Source of the DNA: an uncultured Gammaproteobacteria bacterium
GTDB taxonomy: Bacteria; Pseudomonadota; Gammaproteobacteria; GCA-001735895
Length of the DNA stretch: 14,146 nucleotides
Reading direction: 5' to 3'
Assembly: GCA_945787265.1 (NCBI GenBank)
Contig: CALZHS010000202.1
Span: forward strand, 1 to 14,146
Under the pieces are notes generated by a model. That model had not been told where the DNA came from. It ran no database searches and saw nothing but the letters and a program-made list of their open reading frames with translations. How positions within the stretch are numbered: position 1 is the stretch's first letter; each line of letters starts with the position of its first letter. Below are positions 1-7,242 of this stretch, piece after piece. The position numbers and the translations under genes are program-made.

Positions 1-696
1 ACTGCGTTTGGCGGCCGAACCCTTTTGGGTCTCGGTGGTAGCCGCCTTGGCGAGTTTCTTGCTGTCGGCTTCGATCTTGCTTTCAACCCTGGTGGTCTGA
101 CGCTGCGTTAATTCATTTGTTTTGATGGTGCGATTGAGGGTATCTGTTTTGATACCGCCGCTGGTTCTTTGCGCGCTCGAGGTCAGCAGGTCGCTGGCAG
201 TCGCGACCTTGACCTCCTGCTTACCGCTGGTCTGTTGCGGCAGCTTGACGACATCGTCAAGTGCAAAGGCCTCGCGGAGGTCTTTGAGATCATCGCTTAA
301 CGCGATCAGGCCCGCGTTCTTGGCGACTTCACGCGCGTCGGGTTTTTTTACTTCCTTCTTTTTCTCGGGTTCCTTTTTCTTTACTTCCTTGGGCTTTTCC
401 TTCTTTTTCTCGGGCTCCTTTTTCTTTACTTCCTTGGGTTTTTCCTTTTTTGGGGGAGGCGGTTTAACCGGAGGTGGCGGCTTAACCTTTTGCTTTTCCA
501 GGATCAGCTTCGCAAGGCGCGGTGAAACATCGACCAGGTTCTTCTGCACCACTTCCGGCAGCTTGATCGTATTCAACATCACGCCGGCGCCGAGGAACAG
601 CAGCAGCATAATAATCATTAGCCGGCGAAAACTGCGATCTTCCTGGTGGTCTACCCAGGGCAGGTTCGGTTCGGATATGGCCACTGCCTTCGCCAT
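1..696 (-). CDS. TonB-like energy transducer, AgmX-type (C-terminus beyond window)
   Basis: The first 232 codons of a protein whose end lies outside the window. Reading from the ATG at 696, residues 1-25 are cytoplasmic, about 26-42 form one hydrophobic membrane segment (IIMLLLFLGAGVML), and 71-119 form a Pro/Lys/Glu-rich linker with PPPPVKPPPP followed by two copies of a 15-residue unit. A Ser/Thr/Lys-rich region without cysteines follows. A short inner-membrane anchor plus a rigid charged periplasmic linker is the layout of TonB and TolA, and of AgmX/GltJ-like proteins. The C-terminal domain that would decide between these is missing. The start overlaps the stop of the upstream ExbD-like gene by one base (TGATG), so translation is probably coupled. 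The position directly after exbB-exbD-exbD supports a role in passing proton-motive force from the motor to the outer membrane. The general type is fairly secure; the specific partner is not known. Confidence 0.72.
   Translation of the reverse strand, partial: MAKAVAISEPNLPWVDHQEDRSFRRLMIIMLLLFLGAGVMLNTIKLPEVVQKNLVDVSPRLAKLILEKQKVKPPPPVKPPPPKKEKPKEVKKKEPEKKKEKPKEVKKKEPEKKKEVKKPDAREVAKNAGLIALSDDLKDLREAFALDDVVKLPQQTSGKQEVKVATASDLLTSSAQRTSGGIKTDTLNRTIKTNELTQRQTTRVESKIEADSKKLAKAATTETQKGSAAKRS
358..447 (-). repeat. 45-base tandem repeat (two copies) in the TonB-like linker
   Basis: Two near-identical 45-base units, 447-403 and 402-358, each encode KEKPKEVKKKEPEKK, and a partial third copy (KEVKK) follows. 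Only a few silent differences separate the units. The repeat keeps frame and lengthens the charged periplasmic linker by 15 residues per unit, so copy number could set how far the transducer reaches. Confidence 0.85.
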
Positions 697-1187
697 CAGC
701 TGTCTGTTACCTTCTGGTTAACGGCGAATGAAATATTGGTATATTGAGCGCCAGCACAGGTCAGCATGATCTTTTTCAGCAGCAGGTATGGAATCTCCTG
801 GTCACCCATAATGGTAACGCCCTGCTTGTCGGTGATGTCCTTGACCGTTGTCGAGGCCAGCCGTAATGCATTAAACAGGGGCTTGATCGAGTTACGATCA
901 CCTTTGAGTGCATCCTTGACCGTGACAATGGCTTTTCCCTGCAGGCGTATGACACGTTCGTCGACCGCAATAACCAGGTTGCGGGAAGGCAATTTCTCAG
1001 CCGCGGCCTCGGGTCACGTAATGTTTTTGGTCGAGGGTAAAACCTGGGTGCTGGTTGCGTTGACCAGCAGGAAAAAAACCAGGATCGTAAATATATCCAT
1101 CAAAGACACCATGTTTAACATGGCGTTTCGCTTTTGCCCACGAGCGTGGTGCTGATTCATGCGTTTGGCGCGTCTGGATAATTTCAT
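696..1187 (-). pseudogene. Second ExbD/TolR-like subunit, interrupted by an in-frame TGA
   Basis: The reading frame from the ATG at 1187 to the TGA at 698-696 would give 163 codons, but codon 58 is TGA (1016-1014). Before it lies a short basic N-terminus and one membrane segment, about residues 27-44 (VSLMDIFTILVFFLLVNA). Its Asp31 sits where ExbD Asp25 and TolR Asp23 bind the proton. After the TGA the same frame continues without a shift into a normal ExbD-like periplasmic domain (PSRNLVIAVDERVI, then VTIMGDQEIPYLLLKK). A TTA-to-TGA change would explain it: as I recall the family, a Leu is common before the Pro-Glu that follows. A TTG at 992 could restart translation, but the product would lack the membrane helix and I see no good ribosome site. 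The gene lies 18 bases after the first ExbD and overlaps the next gene by one base. It may be a true nonsense mutation or a sequence error. Confidence 0.8.
1014..1016 (-). other. In-frame TGA codon inside the exbD-like gene
   Basis: Codon 58 of the frame that starts at 1187. The reading is ACG TGA CCC GAG GCC, with clearly homologous coding on both sides in one frame, so this is a substitution rather than an indel. Confidence 0.85.
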
Positions 1188-1205
1188 TTCATCAGGATCC
1201 TGTTA

Positions 1206-1697
1206 TCACCTGGCCGCGTCGCCAATCGATATATCGGGGAACAGCTCGGCAAAAACCCATTCGCCATCAACTTCTGCGCGGTACGAACGCGAACTGTCCA
1301 TTGCCTTGATCAGGTCGTCGTAACGGGTTTGTTGCTCGGCCAGGATCGTGATATTGGTGTGCTCCGGGATCCGTGCTTTTACCTGCTTAAGGGTTTGCTT
1401 CAGTTTCGAGAAATTATGCTCCTTGCCTTTGGACGGTATGCGTTGAATCAGGCCCAGGCGGTTGTCGGAGAGCACCAGCATATTTTTGCGAATCGTGATG
1501 CGCAGTTCATAAGGGGGCTTTTTTGGCTGCTTGGTATCCTGTCCGCCCGGTGGGGGCAGGTTTAAATCCAGTATCGTGATATGGCTGAACACTGCCGTCA
1601 TCAATAAGAAAGGCACCAGCACCACCATCAGGTTCATGAAGGCAGTAATGTTCAGCTCGACAGCCGGATGCTTGCGTCGATGTACCCGTTTTGACAT
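1206..1697 (-). CDS. ExbD/TolR-like subunit lacking the usual membrane Asp
   Basis: A 163-residue protein with the ExbD plan: basic N-terminus (SKRVHRRKH), one membrane helix at about residues 15-39 (LNITAFMNLMVVLVPFLLM), a Pro-rich turn (PPPGGQD), then a periplasmic domain ending in an ExbD-like segment (NITILAEQQTRYDDLIKAMD). In ExbD and TolR the helix begins like INVTPFIDVM, with an Asp essential for proton transfer. Here the aligned residue is Asn22 (FMNLM). This copy is therefore unlikely to carry protons itself and may be a structural or regulatory partner of the Asp-containing copy next to it. The start at 1697 has a TAGG ribosome site 8 bases upstream and lies 9 bases after the ExbB-like stop. 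Family assignment is firm; the loss of proton transfer is inferred from the alignment. Confidence 0.9.
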   Translation of the reverse strand: MSKRVHRRKHPAVELNITAFMNLMVVLVPFLLMTAVFSHITILDLNLPPPGGQDTKQPKKPPYELRITIRKNMLVLSDNRLGLIQRIPSKGKEHNFSKLKQTLKQVKARIPEHTNITILAEQQTRYDDLIKAMDSSRSYRAEVDGEWVFAELFPDISIGDAAR

Positions 1698-1706
1698 TGG
1701 TAGTGC

Positions 1707-2354
1707 CTACTCGGCGCTATTTTTAACGCGAGATAAATGATTGACGAACTTGACGACAGTCATCTCGAGGCTGTCGACGATTTCGGTCGTCTTGGTTTGT
1801 AGTACCGTGTAGAAGAACAATAGCGGGATCGCGACGATGAGTCCGAACGCGGTGGTATTCATGGCGACCGATATACTGGTTGACAGTATCTCCGCTTTCA
1901 TCGACGGGTCGACCTGGGCGACCGCGGTAAATGCCTTGATCAAGCCGATAATCGTTCCCAGCAGCCCGAGCAGGGTCGCTATATTGGCAAACATTGCCAG
2001 GTAGTGGGTGCGCTTTTCGAGGCGTGGAATTGCTTCCATGATGCTCTCATCCATTGCCGATTCGAAGTCATCCCTGCGGCGCGCAGATTTGTAATGCTCG
2101 ATGCCCTGCAGCAGAATTCGGCTAACCGTGGCGCTTGATTTTCGAGCGAGTTCGCTGGCGTTGTTTACATCACCTTTTGCCACCAGTGGCATCAGCTTGG
2201 CAATCATGTGGCGATTTTTCGTTTTTGCAACGGTAAGATGCAACCAGCGCTCTATCGTGATCGCCAGGCCGATAGCCAGAACGATCAGAATAGGGTACAT
2301 GAAAGGTCCACCGTCCTGGAAAAACCTGATTACTGTAACGATTATTTCATTCAT
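1707..2354 (-). CDS. MotA/TolQ/ExbB-family proton channel protein
   Basis: A 215-residue inner-membrane protein with three membrane segments, about residues 17-37, 118-143 and 159-185, and a cytoplasmic region between the first two. The second segment has the family motif (ATLLGLLGTIIGLIKAF, Thr134) and the third has the matching ISVAMNTTAFGLIVAIP with Thr167/Thr168. These threonines line the proton path in ExbB and TolQ. Length and topology fit the family. It would form the pentameric ring around the ExbD helices and convert proton flow into motion of the TonB-like protein. It is followed after 9 bases by the first ExbD-like gene. A GGAGA ribosome site fixes the start. The gene names exbB and tolQ are avoided because the operon is neither a classical ton nor a tol-pal locus. 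Confidence 0.95.
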   Translation of the reverse strand: MNEIIVTVIRFFQDGGPFMYPILIVLAIGLAITIERWLHLTVAKTKNRHMIAKLMPLVAKGDVNNASELARKSSATVSRILLQGIEHYKSARRRDDFESAMDESIMEAIPRLEKRTHYLAMFANIATLLGLLGTIIGLIKAFTAVAQVDPSMKAEILSTSISVAMNTTAFGLIVAIPLLFFYTVLQTKTTEIVDSLEMTVVKFVNHLSRVKNSAE

Positions 2355-2362
2355 TGCGAGAG

Positions 2363-2367
2363 TCTCC
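2363..2367 (-). promoter_or_regulatory. Ribosome binding site of the ExbB-like gene
   Basis: GGAGA lies 8 bases before the ATG at 2354, inside the 36-base gap that is the largest in the window. It supports this ATG as the start and suggests the motor genes are translated independently of the gene before them. Confidence 0.65.
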
Positions 2368-2390
2368 GCGGTCTCTGGTCAACTGCTGGA

Positions 2391-2663
2391 TCATTCCAGT
2401 TTTGCCTTTGAAAATATGGCGTCGTGATAGTGAATCTGTCGTTTGAAAGCTGCCCGCTCGATGGGCGTCAGTTTCTGGTCCATAATACTGATGATCGGAG
2501 GCGACGAAATCTCGAAACGTTCAACCGATTTCCATGGAACAATATATAAAACCCTGGGCAATTCCTTGTTTCCCGTTATCTCGGTGCCTTCCATTTGCAG
2601 TCTTTCTTGAGCAGTACTTGAAATAGCAAATATTAGGAAAAATGCGAGCGAAAGTTTTCTCAT
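2391..2663 (-). CDS. Small exported protein of unknown function
   Basis: A 90-residue protein with a clear Sec signal peptide (MRKLSLAFFLIFAISSTAQE), probably cleaved after Ala18, leaving a mature protein of about 72 residues. The mature part contains a recognisable block, TGNKELPRVLYIVPWK, and a C-terminal half with Pro-Ile-Glu-Arg and a predicted helix. There is no cysteine and no membrane segment after the signal. I do not recognise a named family, but I recall short conserved hypothetical proteins with ELPxVLYIVPWK next to TPR and ExbB genes, so it is probably a real and conserved part of the system. It starts 4 bases after the stop of the TPR lipoprotein and has AAAGGGA 7 bases upstream of its ATG, overlapping that stop. 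Function is unknown; a periplasmic adaptor between motor and lipoproteins is only a guess. Confidence 0.75.
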   Translation of the reverse strand: MRKLSLAFFLIFAISSTAQERLQMEGTEITGNKELPRVLYIVPWKSVERFEISSPPIISIMDQKLTPIERAAFKRQIHYHDAIFSKAKLE

Positions 2664-2667
2664 TTGG

Positions 2668-3309
2668 CTATCCCTTTGATTTGGTAGTGCCTGATTTAAG
2701 GCGTCGTTGAATGTCGACGATCCAGTTGGCTACCTGGGTATCTTGCTGGCTGACCAGGGACTGGTACTTCTGGTAATGTCGCAATGCCTGTTCGAGATCC
2801 TGCAGGTAAATATCAAACAGAATACCGAGGTTCAGATGGGCAGAGGCGTAACCTGAATCAATCGCGATTGCGCGTTGATAGCGATCGCGAGCCTCGTTAA
2901 ATTCTCCCCTTTGACGCTGTAGCACACCCAGGTGGTTATGGGCAACCGCATCTTTGTTGTCACGCGCGATAGCCTGCTTGAAAGCCTGTTCGGCCAGGTC
3001 CAGTTCCTGCAGTTTGAAATAAGCCAGTCCGAGGTTAGTGAACACGTAGGGCTTGTCGGGGGCATCGTTGCTGACCTGCACCAGCAGTTCTACCGCTTGC
3101 GTAGTTTTGCCGCTTTTAAGCGTAGCTACCGCGTCTTCATAAAATTGCTGATAGAAATCAACCACCTCTGTTTCTGTGGCCGTTTCATCGGTCGCTGGCG
3201 CCGCCGCTACTTCGGGTTTCGGAAGCGTTGCCTTGTCGGGGCCGCTCTGGCAGGCCCCGAGCAGCAATGCGGCAAGTAAAACTGTGGTTATGTTATTGAA
3301 TTTCAACAT
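2668..3309 (-). CDS. TPR-repeat outer-membrane lipoprotein (small)
   Basis: A 213-residue protein starting at the ATG at 3309, chosen because it gives a compact lipoprotein signal (MLKFNNITTVLLAALLLGAC) with the lipobox LLGAC and lipidated Cys20. An in-frame ATG at 3336 would add nine residues. Gln follows the Cys, so sorting to the outer membrane is expected. After an Ala/Thr/Glu-rich linker (about 24-50) come four TPR units, about residues 54-87, 88-121, 122-155 and 156-189, with typical spacing (NLGLAYFKLQELDLAEQAFKQA; HNHLGVLQRQRGEFNEARDR). TPR lipoproteins act as protein-binding scaffolds, comparable to PilF/PilW or GltE-type proteins. The start overlaps the 3' end of the larger TPR gene by 17 bases, suggesting coupled translation and matched amounts. 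The binding partner is unknown. Confidence 0.88.
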   Translation of the reverse strand: MLKFNNITTVLLAALLLGACQSGPDKATLPKPEVAAAPATDETATETEVVDFYQQFYEDAVATLKSGKTTQAVELLVQVSNDAPDKPYVFTNLGLAYFKLQELDLAEQAFKQAIARDNKDAVAHNHLGVLQRQRGEFNEARDRYQRAIAIDSGYASAHLNLGILFDIYLQDLEQALRHYQKYQSLVSQQDTQVANWIVDIQRRLKSGTTKSKG

Positions 3310-6118
3310 AATTATCGGTGCTCTCTGCGCGGGCATAGCGAAACGGCATCAGTTCGCCCAGGACCTTTAAGCTCTTCTTCGTGGGTTCATCGAAAGTGCC
3401 GGCCGGGATGCGCTTGAAGTTGGCCAGGTGGATATCGATCGCCTTCTCCTCGAAAGGATAGGCCTGTTCTTCCAGTAACAATTCGTACTCTTCGAGTTGC
3501 TCTTCATCGAGGCCTTTCGGTCGCTGCGAATCCATCAGCGATCTGGCGAAATCATGGTAGATTTCGGCAATCTGGAACGTGGCTTCGGTAGTTACCTCCT
3601 GCACCTGGTATTTCATTGCCTTGCTGTAGGCATCAATCGTTTGTTGCATCAGCTTTTTCTTTTTGCCGAGGCTGGTTTTCAAGGGTATCGTCAGCTTCGA
3701 TTTTTTATAGGATCGATGCAGTGGCTGGATCAATTCCAGGCTGGCGTTAGCGGCCAGGTATTTGCTGCGCGCACTGCGTTCCGACTTCGCGGCTGCATCC
3801 GCCTTGATAATTTCATTCAACCAGTAATTGCGGTTCCTGGTATCGTTCCTGGCACGATACGACTCGGCGATTTTATGACGCAGTTCTATCGAGCGTTCCA
3901 GCGGGTAGGGATAAATCTTGACGTACTTCTTGTAGATTGCGATCGCCTGGTCGGGCTGGCCGTCCTGCTGGTAGAGTTCGGCGGCACGCCACATCAGGTC
4001 GCGCTTGCGCTCGGCCGTGCCGGGAAGATTCGATAACGCGAGTATTTCCCGGGCCGCCTGGGACTGGTTGCCATTTTTACTGTATGCCAGGGCAAGTTTC
4101 TCGGTGACACCGTCGGTGAATTTTTTATCGCCCGGGTATCTCTTGCGAAAGGCTTCCAGTTGCGCAATTGTGGTTGACCAGTCTTCGAGTTGTATGTACG
4201 CGGTTGCAGCATCGTAGTCGGCGACGATGCGCGTTGGAGATTCCGGTATCACCTGGCCAAGCCGGGTGAAGGTTTGTGCTGCGAGCAGGTGATTCCCGGC
4301 ATCACGTGCAATTTCACCCTGTTTGTAAATACTCGCGGCAATTTGCTCACGCACTGCTTTCCGCTTTTTGTCCTGTTTCGGCATAAAAGTCAGCAGCGTG
4401 AGATAGGATTGTTCGGCCGCGGCGTAATCCGCCGTTGAAAATTGCGCATCGGACAGTATTGTCCACGCGGTTTGCTTGGTTGGTTTGTCCACGCGCTGGT
4501 TTTCAATCAGGCGTTTTGCCGACGCGATCGCGTCTGGATAGTCCTTCCACTTGTAGAACTGCTGTGCGGTCTGGAGTTCAACCGCCGCTAAGCGGGGATC
4601 ATCGGGATAAGTCGTGGTAAAGCGAACCGCCGATTTGATGCGTTTGCGCCGCAATGCGGGAATGTCACTTGCGTTGGTCGTCTTGAACAGCGCATCAAAC
4701 GCGATCAGGGCCGCGTAGCCTGCCTCGGCGCTGTCCTTGTGCGGCGCGTAGTTGTACGCAGTCTTCTGGTACTCGTCGATTGCCTGCGGATACTGACCCG
4801 CATCGTACAGGCTTTCGGCAAGCAGAAAATTCATCCGCGGCGCGCCCGGATCGTTCGGAAAGGATTTGAGAAAGCGCCGATACCAGTCGGCCGTAATCCC
4901 ATAGTCTTTCGCTTTCTTGCTGGCCCGCGCCAGTGCGTGAAAATGGTTAGCCAGCTCGGTCATGTGCAAGACCAGGGTCTTGGTCAGGGTTTGCTGGGTC
5001 TCCGGTTCCTGCAGCGCCCAGTATTCGCCGTTTACGTCGTAGCGGTTAACAAAGGCGATCTTTTCCTTCAGCACCAGGTCCGAGTACCCGGCTTGCTGGA
5101 AGGTTTCGATCGCGCGCTGGTGGAAATGCGGGGTATGCGACGAGTAGGGGTATTGCTTGGTGTAGGCCAGGAACAGGTCCGAACCATCGATGATACGCTT
5201 TTTGTCGAGGTAAAGTTCGCCCAGCCGCAGGTAAAGCAGGGGCTCGTAGTTACGCTTTCCGGTCTCGTTGAAGTATTGTGCAATAAAGTATTTTTCCTCC
5301 TGGTAGGAAAAGCTGAGCGAGATGACGCGCACGACATCTTCGAGCAGTTCCTGGTCTGCTCGCGGCAGCGTCGGGTTGAAACCGATTTCGCGGACCTTAT
5401 CCTGTTCGAAATTGACGTCGAGTAAACGCGTGTAGCTGGCAAGGGCATCGCGATAGCGACTTTGCTTGAACTGCGTCCATCCGTATTTATAAAGCGCTTT
5501 TTCGAAAAACAGCGAATCCGGATGATCGGTTACGACCTTGTGATAAGCCTGTTCCGCAGCCTGGTACTCCCGCTGCACGAACAGGTTCTCACCACGACGG
5601 AACTGGACCTCGTCCATGTATTGTGAATCGGGGTACTCGCGCGCTATGCGATCCAGCGCGGCTATCGATTTTTCTGATTCGGATTCGAGCGCGTAGGCGC
5701 GCGACAGCTGGTAAAGCACCATATCGTTATTCGGGCGCAGCGGGTATTTCCTGAGATAGGCCTCGTAAATCCCGATTGCCCGTGCCGCTTCGCCAATGCC
5801 CTGCTGCTGGGTCGCCTCGTCATCGGATATCCGGTTGTCGAGACTCGATTCCAGTTCGAGATCGGCCAGGCGCCGCAACTCGTCGCCGGTGCCGCCGCCG
5901 TCGGCGGTTATCTCAACCAGGGATCGAAAACTGTCAATGACCTGCTGACGATCGACCTTGAAGCTCGCCTGCGGCTCGAGTTCCGCGGTCTCCAGCACGG
6001 GCGGCAGTTCCTCGAGATCGCCGATTGTCGGGCCGAAATCGGACCCACCTGAGCCGCAGGCAACAAGTGTCGCGGTGAGCATCATGATGGGCAGGCGATG
6101 TGACAGGCTTTTAATCAT
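3293..6118 (-). CDS. Large multi-TPR outer-membrane lipoprotein
   Basis: A 941-residue protein with a lipoprotein signal (MIKSLSHRLPIMMLTATLVAC), lipobox LVAC and Cys21 followed by Gly, so outer-membrane sorting is likely. Nearly all of the rest is TPR or TPR-like helical hairpins. Examples are YEAYLRKYPLRPNNDMVLYQ near residue 120, IAALDRIAREYPDSQYMDEV near 160, ADWYRRFLKSFPNDPGAPRM in the middle, and YKKYVKIYPYPLERSIELRH near 730. The recurring phrase of aromatic, basic, then Y/F-P-D/N is like the TPRs of BamD and CpoB (YbgF). A basic segment (KTSLGKKKK) lies near residue 820. The start at 6118 overlaps the stop of the preceding gene (ATGA). It is probably a periplasm-facing scaffold at the outer membrane for the TonB-like machine. 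I cannot tie it to a named protein. Confidence 0.88.
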   Translation of the reverse strand: MIKSLSHRLPIMMLTATLVACGSGGSDFGPTIGDLEELPPVLETAELEPQASFKVDRQQVIDSFRSLVEITADGGGTGDELRRLADLELESSLDNRISDDEATQQQGIGEAARAIGIYEAYLRKYPLRPNNDMVLYQLSRAYALESESEKSIAALDRIAREYPDSQYMDEVQFRRGENLFVQREYQAAEQAYHKVVTDHPDSLFFEKALYKYGWTQFKQSRYRDALASYTRLLDVNFEQDKVREIGFNPTLPRADQELLEDVVRVISLSFSYQEEKYFIAQYFNETGKRNYEPLLYLRLGELYLDKKRIIDGSDLFLAYTKQYPYSSHTPHFHQRAIETFQQAGYSDLVLKEKIAFVNRYDVNGEYWALQEPETQQTLTKTLVLHMTELANHFHALARASKKAKDYGITADWYRRFLKSFPNDPGAPRMNFLLAESLYDAGQYPQAIDEYQKTAYNYAPHKDSAEAGYAALIAFDALFKTTNASDIPALRRKRIKSAVRFTTTYPDDPRLAAVELQTAQQFYKWKDYPDAIASAKRLIENQRVDKPTKQTAWTILSDAQFSTADYAAAEQSYLTLLTFMPKQDKKRKAVREQIAASIYKQGEIARDAGNHLLAAQTFTRLGQVIPESPTRIVADYDAATAYIQLEDWSTTIAQLEAFRKRYPGDKKFTDGVTEKLALAYSKNGNQSQAAREILALSNLPGTAERKRDLMWRAAELYQQDGQPDQAIAIYKKYVKIYPYPLERSIELRHKIAESYRARNDTRNRNYWLNEIIKADAAAKSERSARSKYLAANASLELIQPLHRSYKKSKLTIPLKTSLGKKKKLMQQTIDAYSKAMKYQVQEVTTEATFQIAEIYHDFARSLMDSQRPKGLDEEQLEEYELLLEEQAYPFEEKAIDIHLANFKRIPAGTFDEPTKKSLKVLGELMPFRYARAESTDNYVEIQ

Positions 6119-7242
6119 TGTTCTGCCGCCATCCGGTCGAAAATCTTGGCCAGTTCAAAACGCGCATTAAGACGTAACTGAACGATATGCTGTTGCTGTT
6201 GACGAATGGCGTCAATTGCCATTTGATTGATGAGTTGCTCCTGTGACGACAACAGGGTCGAGACCTTGCTGCGCAATTGACTGATTCGCTCTGTCTGGCC
6301 GCTGATGCGCCCCTCGAACAGACCGAACTCGAGGTCAGTGCGCTCGGTGATCCTGCGCAGTCCATCGACCCGTTGCTCGGATTCCGCCAGTGCACGATCA
6401 AGCAGTATCAGCTGTTTTTTCGTTTTCCAGAATCTTACCGGAAAGTCGGTCTCCAGCTCGTAGCGCAGCAGTCCGGATAACAGGCGGAACATATCCTGCT
6501 GGTAGGCCGTATTACGTTCCGGAGCAACCTTGTCGATAGACACGGCAACACGCTGCAGTCTCGACAGCTGCTCCTGCTCATCGGGATTCGCCAGGGCCTC
6601 GAAGTCCTGTTGCTGCTCGATTGCGTTCACCCGGACTGCAAACTGCTGCCTTTGCTCACGCAGCAGCTCGAGCCGATCGAAACTGCTGGATTGTTGCAGT
6701 AACGGTAACTTGTTTTCAAATCCACGGCGACGCTCCGACAGCATCAGCTCCAGTGCGGGGAAGTTATTGCCCCAGAATCGAAGCGAGTTACGAATATCGA
6801 GCAATTCCTGGTAGCGTTTTATTTCGCGTTGAAACTCGGTCGAAGCGAGCAGCAGGTGTAATTGCGGGGTAACGTCGGAACTTGGCGGTAGTCGTTGCAG
6901 GCTGCTGCGATCGTAGAGAATGGCGTTCTCTCGCAGCGCTGCAATTAATCCGTCATTTTCGATCGAACTGATCGCGTCATCGAGCAACTGCAGTTGCAAA
7001 TCAAATTGTTTCGCGGCAATTTCGTAATGACGTACCGCAAGCCCTTCCTCGCCTGACTCGGCGTAATTGGCAGGAATCGCCAGGATCGCTTCCTGTGTCG
7101 CTGCATCTACCGCGTTGCGCTGCAGCAGCACCTGCCAGGGTATCATGGCCTTGTCAAATTTGCCGAGTCGAAGCCGGCTCGGCCAGCTCCATGCGCAGTT
7201 GTTTAAGCCCGAGAGAAAGATTTGCGCGATCGCGCAGGGCAT
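6115..7242 (-). CDS. 3' part of a frameshifted TPR/coiled-coil gene
   Basis: An open frame continuing the gene that begins at 7924 but in another register. The first listed ATG (7242) is only where the frame opens; the first 20 or so residues (to about NCAWSWP) are out-of-frame readings of the upstream part. Real coding appears to begin near 7180-7170 with RLRLGKFDKAMIPWQVLLQR, which reads as the second half of a TPR-like hairpin. After that the protein is mostly long helices with many Gln, Glu, Leu and Arg (LRENAILYDRSSLQRLPPSS; SQLRSKVSTLLSSQEQLINQ), so a coiled coil is likely. No signal peptide or cysteine cluster is visible. The stop overlaps the ATG of the large TPR lipoprotein (ATGA). 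It is unlikely to be made as a separate protein unless it is reached by ribosome slippage or internal restart. Confidence 0.7.
   Translation of the reverse strand: MPCAIAQIFLSGLNNCAWSWPSRLRLGKFDKAMIPWQVLLQRNAVDAATQEAILAIPANYAESGEEGLAVRHYEIAAKQFDLQLQLLDDAISSIENDGLIAALRENAILYDRSSLQRLPPSSDVTPQLHLLLASTEFQREIKRYQELLDIRNSLRFWGNNFPALELMLSERRRGFENKLPLLQQSSSFDRLELLREQRQQFAVRVNAIEQQQDFEALANPDEQEQLSRLQRVAVSIDKVAPERNTAYQQDMFRLLSGLLRYELETDFPVRFWKTKKQLILLDRALAESEQRVDGLRRITERTDLEFGLFEGRISGQTERISQLRSKVSTLLSSQEQLINQMAIDAIRQQQQHIVQLRLNARFELAKIFDRMAAEQ

Noticed and set aside
122..721. Plus-strand frame with repeated Phe/Ser blocks (FFFSGSFFFTSLGFSF)
   Set aside because: This is the reverse reading of the Lys/Glu/Pro repeat in the TonB-like linker.
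1014..1016. Selenocysteine or Trp/Gly reading of the TGA in the ExbD-like gene
   Set aside because: Other genes here (stops at 696 and 6115) end in TGA, so it is a normal stop in this organism, and a selenocysteine has no role known to me at this ExbD position.
1707..2354. Classical tol-pal or ton operon
   Set aside because: No TolB, Pal, CpoB order or TonB-dependent receptor is present; two divergent ExbD copies and large TPR lipoproteins do not fit either.
4739..5425. Plus-strand open frame of 228 codons opposite the large TPR gene
   Set aside because: No domain or ribosome site and antisense to a convincing TPR gene.
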